55,883 nt of DNA, taken from Gammaproteobacteria bacterium. GTDB taxonomy: Bacteria > Pseudomonadota > Gammaproteobacteria > Magnimaribacterales > Magnimaribacteraceae. A model generated the notes under the pieces. That model did not search any database. It worked only from the letters and a program-made list of their open reading frames with translations, and was not told where the DNA came from. The position numbers were made by a program, and so were the translations under genes. Location: contig SGZM01000005.1 in the NCBI GenBank assembly GCA_004214065.1, positions 1-55,883 of the forward strand, given 5' to 3'. Shown in pieces: positions 27,198-35,841 of this stretch (its first letter is position 1; each line of letters opens with the position of its first letter).

Positions 27198-28298
27198 ATG
27201 AAAAAAAAGTTAGCGTTGCTCTTATATAGATATTTTCCTTATGGTGGATTGCAAAAAGACTTTTTAGGAATCACTAAAGAATTACTTGGAAGAGGGCATG
27301 AAGTTAAAGTCTATACAAGAAGCTGGGAAGGCGATATTCCCAAAAATTTAGATGTAGTTCAACTAGGTGAAAAAGGATTCTCAAACTACTCTAAAAACAA
27401 AACTTATGTGGTTAAGGCTCTTAAATCGGTTAAAGACTTCCTTCCTGATATTGTATTTGGTTTTAACAAGATGCCTGGTCTCGATTTATATTTTGCTGCT
27501 GATACTTGCTTCGCAAAGCAGTCACTTAAAAAAAACCCTTTACAAAAATTTACAAGAAGACACCGACAGTCTATGGAATTTGAAAGGGAAGTATTTTCAA
27601 GAGATTCTAACTCTAAAATCCTTCTTTTAAATGAAATTCAAGCCCAAGATTTCCAAGATGTATATTCCACTCAACAAGAGAGATTAACTTTAATTCCTCC
27701 AGGAATAGAGAGAGATTGGAATCAGCAAGAATTTATTGATATTGCAAAGCTTCTCAACCTACCTGCAAATGAAAAAATTATTCTCTTTGTGGGGTCAGAC
27801 TTTTCTCGAAAGGGCTTAGATAGAGCAATAATAGGTATAAGTCATTTATTAAAACAAAATATTTCGGCAACACTTTTAGTTCTTGGAGATGACCATAAAG
27901 GTCCATACGAAAAAGCCATTAAGGAACTGTCTCTAAGTAATAGGATTATCTTTTTAGGTCCAAGAAAGGACGTTTCCTCTTTTATGAAGTCATCTCATCT
28001 CTTAGTTCATCCTGCAAGAGAAGAGGCTGCTGGAAATATAATAATTGAAGCTTTAGTTTCCGGACTGCCTTCTTTGGTCTCTAGTGAAGTAGGTTTTTCA
28101 GCTGAAGTTTTGAAATATAACTCGGGGATAGTTGTTGATGGAGAATTCAATCAAGAGAAGTTTAATTACCTTTTAGAAGAAAGCCTATCTAATGAAAAAC
28201 TAACTTTAGTTAAGGAGGCAATAAAACCCTTAGCTAACAATGATTATTTTTATTCCAGATTCAATTTCATTGCAAATTTTATAGAAGAAGCATTTTGA
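27198..28298 (+). CDS. waaG: LPS core glucosyltransferase-like protein
   Basis: A 366-residue GT4 glycosyltransferase that should add the first outer-core hexose to heptose II. The N-terminal YRYFPYGGLQKDFLGI segment is almost diagnostic of WaaG; the C-terminal domain has VGSDFSRKGLDRAI, FLGPRKDV and HPAREEAAGNIIIEAL with the conserved EX7E-type donor site. I chose ATG 27198 over an upstream in-frame TTG at 27171, which overlaps waaF. The sugar specificity is not determined by sequence. Confidence 0.9.
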   Translation: MKKKLALLLYRYFPYGGLQKDFLGITKELLGRGHEVKVYTRSWEGDIPKNLDVVQLGEKGFSNYSKNKTYVVKALKSVKDFLPDIVFGFNKMPGLDLYFAADTCFAKQSLKKNPLQKFTRRHRQSMEFEREVFSRDSNSKILLLNEIQAQDFQDVYSTQQERLTLIPPGIERDWNQQEFIDIAKLLNLPANEKIILFVGSDFSRKGLDRAIIGISHLLKQNISATLLVLGDDHKGPYEKAIKELSLSNRIIFLGPRKDVSSFMKSSHLLVHPAREEAAGNIIIEALVSGLPSLVSSEVGFSAEVLKYNSGIVVDGEFNQEKFNYLLEESLSNEKLTLVKEAIKPLANNDYFYSRFNFIANFIEEAF

Positions 28299-29800
28299 TG
28301 GAAAATCCGTACTTTTTAGATAATGATCTAAGACAAGTTTTCAGATCTGAAGATACCTTCTCTGTTGCACAAAATATAAATGGGAAAGTTTTTAGAGAAT
28401 ATGAAAATAGAATTACAAAACAATTTAAAATTCAGGATAAAAGCTACTTCATTAAATTTCATGGCCCAGTTGGATGGAAGGAGATTATAAAAAATCTTAT
28501 ACAAATAAAGACACCTGTTATAGGGGCTCAAAGAGAATACGATGCTTTAAATCACTTAACCAAAACCAACATCAATTGTCCAAAGATAAAAGGATTTGGT
28601 AAGAAAGGTTTAAATCCTGCTAAATCTTCTTCTTTCCTTATCACTGAAGAGTTATATGGAACCTTATCACTTGAAGATTTTTTTTTACAAGACCTTCATA
28701 AAAACCTTACCTATAAGCAAAAGAGTAATTTAATAGAAGCAGCAGCCATTTTGATTCGCAGAATGCATTTAAGCGGTTTAAACCATAGAGATTTATACCT
28801 TTGTCATTTGCATATAAAGAAAGAAATTGATTTTGATGATATTGAAATCTATTTAATAGATTTGCATAGAGCACAAATACGATCTTCAGTGCCTTTTAGA
28901 TGGACTGTGAAAGATCTCGGCGGTTTTTTTCATTCTGCTATTCAGTTCAACTTTACAGAAAGAGATTTTTATAGATTTTTGATGGCTTACTTCAACTGCT
29001 CTCTTAGAGACTTGTTTACCAATCATCACGCTATGATAAGGAAAATATTAAATAGGGCATTTTCCATGTATTTGAAACCCATTCTAAAGGAGGTTTCAAT
29101 TAAGTCTTCATCGTTTTCTGAAGAAAGCATATTTACTAAGCATGTGACTGAATCTGGAAAATGGTTTTTAGAAAAAAATCTTGATCCAAATGATTTTATT
29201 CAATTTTTTCAAGACGAAGATTTATTAATACGTAAAGGTGAGGTGATTAAAAATGAAAAAGGACACCTAATAGTAAAAGTTAAGATAGAGAATAGATATT
29301 TCTTTATAAAGAAATATAGAATAAAAAATGTCTTTCATGGTCTGTCTAGATTATTTAAGAAAACACGAGCTTATAATTCATGGTTATCGATTCACTGGCT
29401 TAACGCAGCTGGAATAAAAACTGCTCATCCGATATCACTATATGAAGGAAAAGGTATTTTGGGTTCTCGAGTATCATTTTTAATAACTGAAGAGATTGAG
29501 GGAAAAAGACTGGATGATGCCATTGTCGATAATATTCATGCAGATTTAATAGTTTCTAGCATAGATGCATTTTTTAAACGGATGAGCTGGATAAAGTTCT
29601 GTCATGGGGATGCAAAAACTTCAAATTTTTTCTTGAATGAGAAAGGGTTAGTAACTTTCGATCTTGATTCTTCTAGAAGAAAATATTCATTTTTTTTTCA
29701 TAACAGAGCTATTTCTAAGGATAAGATAAGAATCTTAAGGAGCTTAAAAAGCAACAGCAAAGTATATTTAAAATTATCTAAAAGGTTACAAGGAAGTTAA
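28298..29800 (+). CDS. waaP: WaaP-type LPS core kinase fused to a second kinase-like domain
   Basis: A 500-residue protein with two protein-kinase-like LPS kinase domains. The first (residues 1-~265) matches WaaP/RfaP, which phosphorylates heptose I: GKVFREYENR, GWKEIIKNL, GAQREYDALNHL and the catalytic loop HRDLYLCHLHI with Asp165 (P. aeruginosa WaaP uses an Asp at a similar place). The second (~300-500) has its own lysine region (YFFIKKYRIK), FLITEEIEGKRLDD, catalytic-type HGDAKTSNFF (Asp438) and TFDLDSS (Asp455/457). In Pseudomonas such kinases are separate neighbouring genes. Start codon overlaps the waaG stop (TGATG). Two different core phosphorylation sites are the likely meaning. Confidence 0.85.
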   Translation: MENPYFLDNDLRQVFRSEDTFSVAQNINGKVFREYENRITKQFKIQDKSYFIKFHGPVGWKEIIKNLIQIKTPVIGAQREYDALNHLTKTNINCPKIKGFGKKGLNPAKSSSFLITEELYGTLSLEDFFLQDLHKNLTYKQKSNLIEAAAILIRRMHLSGLNHRDLYLCHLHIKKEIDFDDIEIYLIDLHRAQIRSSVPFRWTVKDLGGFFHSAIQFNFTERDFYRFLMAYFNCSLRDLFTNHHAMIRKILNRAFSMYLKPILKEVSIKSSSFSEESIFTKHVTESGKWFLEKNLDPNDFIQFFQDEDLLIRKGEVIKNEKGHLIVKVKIENRYFFIKKYRIKNVFHGLSRLFKKTRAYNSWLSIHWLNAAGIKTAHPISLYEGKGILGSRVSFLITEEIEGKRLDDAIVDNIHADLIVSSIDAFFKRMSWIKFCHGDAKTSNFFLNEKGLVTFDLDSSRRKYSFFFHNRAISKDKIRILRSLKSNSKVYLKLSKRLQGS

Positions 29801-29801
29801 T

Positions 29802-31046
29802 TTGAAAATTGGATTATTAAGTTATCGAAGTCATCCTTATTCTGGAGGCCAGGGTATTTATATCAAACACTTGAGCAAGGCATTGAATGAACTGGGACAT
29901 GAAGTTTCTGTACTATCCGGTCCACCCTATCCTGAGCTTGATGATTCAATTCAATTAATTCAGATCCCCAGTTTAGGCATGTTTGAGACTGAAAATAGGA
30001 TGAAGTTATTTAACCTGGGATTACTGTTAAAACCCCTAGATTTATATGAGTGGGTAACTGTTATGACTGGCGGTTTCCCAGAACCTTATACTTATGGCAA
30101 GAGAGTTTATAAATATTTAAAAAATAATAAAAAGGATTTCGATATTATTTTAGATAATCAATCCTTATGCAGTTCTCTTTTAAATATTCAAGATATGTTA
30201 CCTCTTGCAGTCACTATTCATCATCCAATCACTAAGGATCATAAACTTGAGATGGAAAATGCTTCTAACTGGAAAGAAAAACTTTCCTCGATCAGGTGGC
30301 ATAATTTTCTTCCAATGCAAATGAGGGTAGCTCCTAAATTAAATAAGATTATCTGTGTAAGCGGTCCTTCTAAAGAAGATATAGTTAAAGAGTTTCTGGT
30401 CGAAGATAATAAGATTGAAGTAATACTAAACGGAATTGATATTAATAAGTTCATACCCGGGCCTTCAAGTTTAGTTAAATCAAACAGAATAATAACCACA
30501 GCAAGTGCCGATATTCCCTTAAAAGGCTTAAAATATTTAATACAGGCTCTCCCAGAAATTTTGAGATCTTTCCCTAAAACTACATTAACAGTAATAGGTA
30601 AATCTCCTTCGAATAGCGAAGTTAGTGAGCTTATAGGTAATTTGGATTTAAAAGATATAATAAGCTTTAAGTCAGGGATCAGTGAGAAAGAAATTGTTGA
30701 TTTATATCATGCATCCGAAATAGCTGTTATTCCGTCACTATACGAAGGTTTTGGTTTTGGTGCTGGAGAGGCTATGGCTTGCGGAGTTCCATTGATCAGT
30801 ACTCATTCAGGTGGATTAAAAGAAGTTGTAGGTGACTGTGCTTTAGAGATACTACCTTCTTCTAAAGACGAAATAGAAAAGGCAGTGATAAGCCTATTTA
30901 ATGACCATGAGAAGAGGAAAGAGCTTTCTGTAAAAGGAAGGCTGAGAATGGAAACAAAGTTTGATTGGAAGATTGCAGCAAGTTCTTACGAATTGTCATT
31001 TCAAGAAGTAATAGAATCTTTTAACAATGAACACAATAAAGTATAA
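29802..31046 (+). CDS. Family 4 glycosyltransferase
   Basis: A 414-residue GT-B enzyme. The N-terminal acceptor domain begins KIGLLSYRSHPYSGGQGIYI; the C-terminal donor domain has NGIDINKF, PLKGLKYLIQALP and the EX7E-type sequence PSLYEGFGFGAGEAMACGVPL followed by STHSGGLKEVV. Start is a TTG with AAGGA 8-12 nt upstream; no ATG aligns with the family N terminus. It follows the double kinase by 1 bp and overlaps the methyltransferase by 20 bp. Donor and acceptor are unknown; outer-core sugar addition or glycosylation of another lipid or small molecule are both possible. Confidence 0.85.
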   Translation: MKIGLLSYRSHPYSGGQGIYIKHLSKALNELGHEVSVLSGPPYPELDDSIQLIQIPSLGMFETENRMKLFNLGLLLKPLDLYEWVTVMTGGFPEPYTYGKRVYKYLKNNKKDFDIILDNQSLCSSLLNIQDMLPLAVTIHHPITKDHKLEMENASNWKEKLSSIRWHNFLPMQMRVAPKLNKIICVSGPSKEDIVKEFLVEDNKIEVILNGIDINKFIPGPSSLVKSNRIITTASADIPLKGLKYLIQALPEILRSFPKTTLTVIGKSPSNSEVSELIGNLDLKDIISFKSGISEKEIVDLYHASEIAVIPSLYEGFGFGAGEAMACGVPLISTHSGGLKEVVGDCALEILPSSKDEIEKAVISLFNDHEKRKELSVKGRLRMETKFDWKIAASSYELSFQEVIESFNNEHNKV

Positions 31047-31734
31047 AAAACTTAATCTTAAAAGTAATCAGCTCCTATTGGATATGGGTTGTGGTGAAGG
31101 AAGACATTCTATAGGAGCTCTACTGGAAACCTCTGCAAATGTCATTGGTTTGGATTTGTCTATTCGAGACTTAGAGATTGCAAAATCCAGATTAAATGAT
31201 TTTAACCTTTCAGATATCAGTACTTTTTGCACTTTTGGTGTTGGTAATATCAATGATATTCCTCTGGAAAGTGATTCTCTTGATGCAGTCATGTGTAGTG
31301 AAGTTTTAGAGCATGTAGAGTCACCTGAAGAATCTATTCAAGAGCTAGTAAGAGTTTTAAAGCCAGGCGGAGTAATGGCGCTGAGTGTTCCTAGATATTT
31401 ACCTGAGTTAATTTGCTGGAAATTAAGTAAAGAATATTCAGAAACTCCTGGAGGTCATGTGAGGATCTTCAAGCATAAACAATTAAAGGATTTGGCTGTT
31501 AACAGGGGACTCGAATACCAATCTTTTCATTGGGCACATGGTTTACACTCACCCTATTGGTGGCTTCAATGTCTATTCTGGACTACGAAAGAAACTTCGT
31601 CCTTAGTCAGACTCTACCATAAACTGTTAGTTTGGGATTTAATGAAAAAACCACTGCTCACTAAAATATTAGAAGCGATTCTTCAACCATTGATAGGAAA
31701 AAGTCTTGTAATGTATTTTAGGAAACCCAACTAA
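31027..31734 (+). CDS. Class I SAM-dependent methyltransferase
   Basis: A 235-residue Rossmann methyltransferase. Motif I LLDMGCGEGRHS (residues ~17-28), the acidic strand-2 residue in VIGLDLS, the VMCSEVLEHVE segment and RVLKPGGVMALSVPR are all present, placing it in the Methyltransf_11/UbiE-like group. Its start overlaps the glycosyltransferase end by 20 bp and its stop abuts the next ATG, so the three genes form a tightly coupled unit. Substrate unknown; context suggests the product of the neighbouring glycosyltransferase. Confidence 0.83.
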   Translation: MNTIKYKKLNLKSNQLLLDMGCGEGRHSIGALLETSANVIGLDLSIRDLEIAKSRLNDFNLSDISTFCTFGVGNINDIPLESDSLDAVMCSEVLEHVESPEESIQELVRVLKPGGVMALSVPRYLPELICWKLSKEYSETPGGHVRIFKHKQLKDLAVNRGLEYQSFHWAHGLHSPYWWLQCLFWTTKETSSLVRLYHKLLVWDLMKKPLLTKILEAILQPLIGKSLVMYFRKPN

Positions 31735-32745
31735 ATGAAAAGTTCAAACTTGGAGTTTTACAGAAACTCAATAGACTATATTTTATCTGTTCAAAATATG
31801 GACGGTTCTATTCCATGGGAGTTTGAAAAGAAACTAGATCCTTGGGATCATATAGAAGCAGCAATGGGGCTCTCTATAGGAAGAAAAAAAGAAGAAAGTG
31901 AAAAAGCTTTTATCTGGTTAAGAGACAATCAGCTTAGTGACGGGTCTTGGTATGCGGAATATTTGAACTCTATTCCTGCGACCAAAAGAAGAGAAACAAA
32001 TTTTTCTGCATATATAGCAACCGGATTATGGCATTACTATTTAATATTTGAAGATAAAGATTTTGTAGAAACCATGTTGCCTACTTTAGCTAAAGCACTA
32101 GATTTCGTGCTATCAATGCAAACAGAAGGCGGCGATATATATTGGGCCTCTGAAGAAGGAAAAGAAATTTTAGATGATTCTTTAATTACCGGCAGTAGTT
32201 CTATTTATAAGAGTTTAGAATGCGCAGCAGCAACTTTTGATATTTTTGATAAACCCATAGAGAGTATTCTTGTCTCGATGAATAAACTAAAAATGTCTAT
32301 TAATAATAATCCTCAGAGATACGACAGAAGTTGGGAAAGTAAATCACGATATAGTATGGATTGGTATTATCCAATTTTGTGCGGTATTTATGACAAAAAG
32401 AAGAGCATCGAAGAAATAAATTCAAAATGGGCAGAATTTATAGTCAAGGACATGGGATGTAAGTGTGTTAAAGAAGAGCCTTGGGTTACAGTTGCAGAAA
32501 GCTCTGAACTCGTAACTGCTCTTGTAAAGATTGGACTTTATAATGAGGCTGAGACTCTTTTCAATTCCTTACATCAATGGCGTGACGAAAAAGACGGATT
32601 ATATTGGACTGGATACGTATACCCCGATAAAAAGTTTTGGCCTGTAGAAAAGCCAACTTGGACAGCAGGAGCCATTTTGTTGGCTGCAGATGCTCTTTAT
32701 AAATTTACACCTGGATCAGAATTATTTTCTAAAACTTGGATTTAA
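31735..32745 (+). CDS. Alpha/alpha-toroid (prenyltransferase/terpene-cyclase-like fold) protein
   Basis: A 336-residue protein with repeated QW-like motifs of alpha-alpha toroid enzymes: QNMDGSIPWEF (~20-30), RDNQLSDGSWYAE (~63-75) and MQTEGGDIYW (~124-133). This fold occurs in squalene/hopene cyclases, protein prenyltransferase beta subunits and carbohydrate-active alpha/alpha barrels; no DXDD cyclase motif is visible, so terpene cyclisation is unlikely. No signal peptide or membrane segment. Last gene of the ilvE-waaF...operon, directly joined to the methyltransferase, which suggests a shared pathway on a glycan or glycolipid. Function unknown. Confidence 0.65.
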   Translation: MKSSNLEFYRNSIDYILSVQNMDGSIPWEFEKKLDPWDHIEAAMGLSIGRKKEESEKAFIWLRDNQLSDGSWYAEYLNSIPATKRRETNFSAYIATGLWHYYLIFEDKDFVETMLPTLAKALDFVLSMQTEGGDIYWASEEGKEILDDSLITGSSSIYKSLECAAATFDIFDKPIESILVSMNKLKMSINNNPQRYDRSWESKSRYSMDWYYPILCGIYDKKKSIEEINSKWAEFIVKDMGCKCVKEEPWVTVAESSELVTALVKIGLYNEAETLFNSLHQWRDEKDGLYWTGYVYPDKKFWPVEKPTWTAGAILLAADALYKFTPGSELFSKTWI

Positions 32746-32750
32746 AAGTA

Positions 32751-33371
32751 TTACTTTTTTTTTCTTAATAGGCTTAAAGATTTAATCATTTCTATTTCTT
32801 CAAAATGACCACTTTCAATAGCTTTTAAATAAATATTAAAAGGAGGTCTGCCCCCATCTTTTGGATTTGGAAAAACATCATGTATAGCTAGTAACCCTCC
32901 GGGATTTAATCTTCTTGACCACAATCTATAATCATTTTGAGCAGCTTCTTCGCTATGTCCACCATCTATAAAGATCATACTAAAATTAATTTTTAAATCT
33001 TTATAGGCTTCTTCTGATGATGAAATAACTGGTATTACTATCTTTTTAAGCTTAGATGAATTTATAGTATTCAAGAAATAGGGAAGTGTATCGATTCCAT
33101 TGCCTTCTTTATTTAATAAATCTGGATCAAAAAACTCTTCTCCAGGTTGTTGCTCTTCAGACCCTTTATGATGGTCTATCGAGTATAGTTTTTGTTTATT
33201 TTCTTTGACGGCCGAGCCTATATAAACTGCAGATTTACCGCAATAACTTCCTATTTCTAGTGCATCACCCTGTTTTGTATATTTTTTTGCATAGGAATAA
33301 AGGGCTTCTCCTTCTATTGGATCCAGGAAACCTTTTACTTTATTTATGTCTATTGGTAGCTTAATTGCCAT
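32751..33371 (-). CDS. Class I SAM-dependent methyltransferase (Methyltransf_24/TylF-like)
   Basis: A 206-residue methyltransferase with motif I ALEIGSYCGKSAVYIG (~35-50), an acidic strand-2 end in YSIDHH, MIFIDGGHSEEAAQNDYRLW and LNPGGLLAIHDVF, as in O-methyltransferases of the TylF/CmcI group whose metal site uses such acidic/His residues. It is a single gene convergent with the toroid-protein gene (5 bp apart) and divergent from hldE. No Shine-Dalgarno sequence; a TATATT about 11 nt upstream predicts a very short leader. Substrate unknown, possibly the same glycoconjugate. Confidence 0.75.
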   Translation of the reverse strand: MAIKLPIDINKVKGFLDPIEGEALYSYAKKYTKQGDALEIGSYCGKSAVYIGSAVKENKQKLYSIDHHKGSEEQQPGEEFFDPDLLNKEGNGIDTLPYFLNTINSSKLKKIVIPVISSSEEAYKDLKINFSMIFIDGGHSEEAAQNDYRLWSRRLNPGGLLAIHDVFPNPKDGGRPPFNIYLKAIESGHFEEIEMIKSLSLLRKKK

Positions 33372-33422
33372 GGTTTAAAAAAATAATATACCCTTCATCA
33401 TTAATGCTTAATTTAATAATAT

Positions 33423-33440
33423 AGATCGGTATAACGATCT
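33423..33440. promoter_or_regulatory. Inverted repeat upstream of hldE (candidate operator)
   Basis: A perfect 6-bp inverted repeat AGATCG-N6-CGATCT lies at 33423-33440, ending 7 bp before a TATAAT (33448-33453) that serves hldE, i.e. across the expected -35 position, where no good -35 box is seen. This is the typical place for an activator or repressor site. It sits between divergent genes and could affect both. Confidence 0.4.
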
Positions 33441-33447
33441 CAAGGTA

Positions 33448-33463
33448 TATAATTATTGTAAGT
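33448..33463 (+). promoter_or_regulatory. Predicted hldE -10 box
   Basis: A perfect TATAAT at 33448-33453 lies 10 nt before the ATG at 33464, predicting a leader of about 4 nt. No ribosome-binding site precedes this start; the second in-frame ATG (33476) would give a leader of ~16 nt, also without a good Shine-Dalgarno sequence. Confidence 0.5.
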
Positions 33464-34876
33464 ATGAATCTTAAAATGTTATCGAAAGGAAATGTTCTTG
33501 TTTTTGGGGACATTATTTTAGATAGATATATATCTGGAAATGTTGATAGAGTTTCTCCGGAAGCACCGGTACCCGTTCTCAAGCCTTCAAAAGAAGAGAT
33601 TCGGCTTGGTGGTGCAGCAAATGTTGCACTTAATTTATCAAGTTTAGGCTCTAACACAACATTAATCGGTGTTACCGGAAGAGATGATTCATCGATCCAG
33701 ATAAAGGAGTTACTTCAAAAAAATAATATTAAAAGCGCTTTAACTAGATCTAATAATCCTACTATTTCTAAACTAAGATTATTAGCAGGGCAGCAACAGC
33801 TAATCCGAATAGATAATGAAGAAGAATTCTCTGAGGCAGATTGGAAATCAAGCCTAGCCGTCTATAAAAAGCATATAAAATTAAAAAAGAATCAGGTATT
33901 GATAATATCAGATTATGACAAAGGAACTTTAAGAGACATACCTAGCCTTATAAAAGAGGCAAAGAAATTTAAAAAGATAATTTTGGTGGATCCAAAAGGA
34001 GATGATTTCTCCAAATATAAATCTGCAAATATCATCACTCCAAATTTCCATGAGTTTGAGAGAGTTGTAGGAAAGACTAAAGATGAAGCAGACGTTACGA
34101 GAAAAGGAAAAGAGCTCATTAAATCTTTGCAATTAACTTCACTCTTGATAACGAGAGGCTCAGAAGGTATGACTTTGCTAGAGAGTATAAATGGGAAAGT
34201 TAAGAGACAAGATTTTCCAACAGAAGCAAAAGATGTATTTGATGTTTCGGGAGCTGGCGATACTGTTATAGCGAGTATAGCTGCAGGAATAGCAGGAGGC
34301 TTTAGTCTTTCGGAATCAATAAAATTAGCCAATATTGCCGCAGGCATAGTTGTAGGAAAGTCGGGAACAGCAAGTGTAAGTCAAGTTGAGATTAGTCCGG
34401 TACTGAATCAAGCGGAACCATATATGACTTTAGAAGAAGCTCAGTCTTATTCGCAAGATATTCATAATCGAAATAAAAAAATTGTTTTTACAAATGGGTG
34501 TTTTGATATCTTGCATGCAGGACATGTAGAGTATCTAGAGGCTGCAAAAGACTTAGGTGATAAATTAATTATAGGTCTCAATTCAGATCAATCAGTAAAA
34601 AAGTTAAAAGGTAAAAATAGACCTCTAAATACTCTCAATCATAGAGCAAAGGTCCTAGCATCCTTAAAGTGCGTAGACAGAGTTGTTGTCTTTGGAGATT
34701 TAACTCCCATTAGACTTATAAAAGCCTTAAAACCTGATGTTTTAGTTAAAGGCGGAGACTACAAGATTAAAGATATAGTGGGTTATAAAGAGGTAACTAA
34801 ATCCGGTGGTAAGGTTGTTACTGTTCCTCTTGTAGAAGGTTTATCTACAACAAAAATTATTGCAAAAACGCTTTAA
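33464..34876 (+). CDS. hldE: Bifunctional heptose-7-phosphate kinase / heptose-1-phosphate adenylyltransferase
   Basis: Makes ADP-D,D-heptose for the LPS inner core. The 470-residue protein has an N-terminal PfkB-type kinase (residues ~8-320: VFGDIILDRYI, RLGGAANVALNL, VSGAGDTVIASIAAG with the catalytic Asp) and a C-terminal nucleotidyltransferase (~340-470: FTNGCFDILHAGHVEYLEAA, GLNSDQSVKKLKG). Both active sites are intact. Its end overlaps the convergent acyltransferase gene by 4 bp. Works with hldD (next but one, opposite strand) and feeds waaF. Confidence 0.96.
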   Translation: MNLKMLSKGNVLVFGDIILDRYISGNVDRVSPEAPVPVLKPSKEEIRLGGAANVALNLSSLGSNTTLIGVTGRDDSSIQIKELLQKNNIKSALTRSNNPTISKLRLLAGQQQLIRIDNEEEFSEADWKSSLAVYKKHIKLKKNQVLIISDYDKGTLRDIPSLIKEAKKFKKIILVDPKGDDFSKYKSANIITPNFHEFERVVGKTKDEADVTRKGKELIKSLQLTSLLITRGSEGMTLLESINGKVKRQDFPTEAKDVFDVSGAGDTVIASIAAGIAGGFSLSESIKLANIAAGIVVGKSGTASVSQVEISPVLNQAEPYMTLEEAQSYSQDIHNRNKKIVFTNGCFDILHAGHVEYLEAAKDLGDKLIIGLNSDQSVKKLKGKNRPLNTLNHRAKVLASLKCVDRVVVFGDLTPIRLIKALKPDVLVKGGDYKIKDIVGYKEVTKSGGKVVTVPLVEGLSTTKIIAKTL

Positions 34877-35841
34877 TCTAATTTTCTCTTCTCTCTTCTC
34901 TTCTCTCGTCTTTTCTCTCTACCCGACCATTTTGGGTATATTGATTGTTCAGTCCCTGACTTAAAACGTCTATGCATCCATAGGTAACCTTCAGGCTCCT
35001 TTCGAATGAATTTTTCATAAAGTTTGTTCATATTAGCTAGAAACTTTTCTTCATCTTCTAGGCTTTGTAATTCTTGAAATTCAATTTCGTAAACATTTTC
35101 AATTTTAGATATATCCGCAACTACTATTTTGATGTTCTTACCAGAAAGGAAGGCAGGGAAGGTAACAGTGGCTGCGTCATGGTCAAAGAAAGGAATCATT
35201 TTAGACACTTTAGAACCGTAATCTTGATCTGCAGCATATAGAAATATTTCTCCTGATTTTATCCATCTTATAGCCTTCATGGCTTCTTTATTGGTTAATG
35301 ATCCTTTTATGTAATTATTTCTAGCCTTGATCATTACGTAGTTTATAACTTCATTTGTCTGTAATTTGTACATACCACTTAGGTCAAAGAATTGACTCAA
35401 GAGTCTTAAATCAAGTTCTAAGTGTGTAGAGTGTTTTATGAGAACAAGAACTCCCGTTGTTGGATTCTCTAATAGATGTTTATTGATAAATTGTGTTTCT
35501 AATTTTTTTACTTTTTTATCAGATCCCCACCAACCAATTGCCATCTCAAATATACCTCTCCCTACAGCCTGAAAATTTAACTTAACCAGTTTATCTAGTT
35601 CTTTACTTTCAAGGTGAAGGCATCTTTCTATATTGATTTTACTTATTTCTTTTCGATGAGGGCTGACTTTATAAATTAGGTTTCCAGTAGTGGTGCCAAG
35701 TCTCATTAGCATTTCATAAGGCAGGAAAGATAAAACTCTGAGTAATGCTAGCCCTAGCCAAGTGAACATGCCTTTTAAAGAAAAAAGGGCTGTCGACAAT
35801 TTTGGATTTTTATTTTGTAATAAAGATTTACTACGGTTCAT
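34873..35841 (-). CDS. Lipid A acyltransferase-like protein (LpxL/HtrB family)
   Basis: A 322-residue late acyltransferase-like membrane-associated enzyme expected to add a secondary acyl chain to Kdo-lipid IVA. A hydrophobic stretch (~24-42) anchors it; the catalytic HX4E motif is present as HSTHLE (His137/Glu142) after GVLVLIK. A DQDYGSK segment (the usual glycine-rich substrate-site region) and a late YLWMHRRFKSG match LpxL/LpxM (WMHRRFK). Unusual: the C terminus is an added basic tail of three REKR repeats encoded by a 12-bp tandem repeat. It overlaps hldD by 11 bp, upstream. Which position on lipid A it acylates cannot be told. Confidence 0.85.
   Translation of the reverse strand: MNRSKSLLQNKNPKLSTALFSLKGMFTWLGLALLRVLSFLPYEMLMRLGTTTGNLIYKVSPHRKEISKINIERCLHLESKELDKLVKLNFQAVGRGIFEMAIGWWGSDKKVKKLETQFINKHLLENPTTGVLVLIKHSTHLELDLRLLSQFFDLSGMYKLQTNEVINYVMIKARNNYIKGSLTNKEAMKAIRWIKSGEIFLYAADQDYGSKVSKMIPFFDHDAATVTFPAFLSGKNIKIVVADISKIENVYEIEFQELQSLEDEEKFLANMNKLYEKFIRKEPEGYLWMHRRFKSGTEQSIYPKWSGREKRREKRREKRKLD
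34885..34920 (-). repeat. 12-bp tandem repeat coding a basic C-terminal tail
   Basis: Three in-frame 12-bp units (minus-strand codons for Arg-Glu-Lys-Arg) form a purine-only GAGA-rich tract at the 3' end of the lipid A acyltransferase-like gene, just before Lys-Leu-Asp and the stop. The unit preserves frame, and the tract ends 8 bp from the hldE stop on the other strand. Confidence 0.9.

Noticed and set aside
32741-32760. AAAAG-TATTA-CTTTT followed by T-run between the toroid gene and the methyltransferase as a terminator.
   Set aside because: The stem is only five A/T-rich pairs and overlaps both gene ends; too weak to call.
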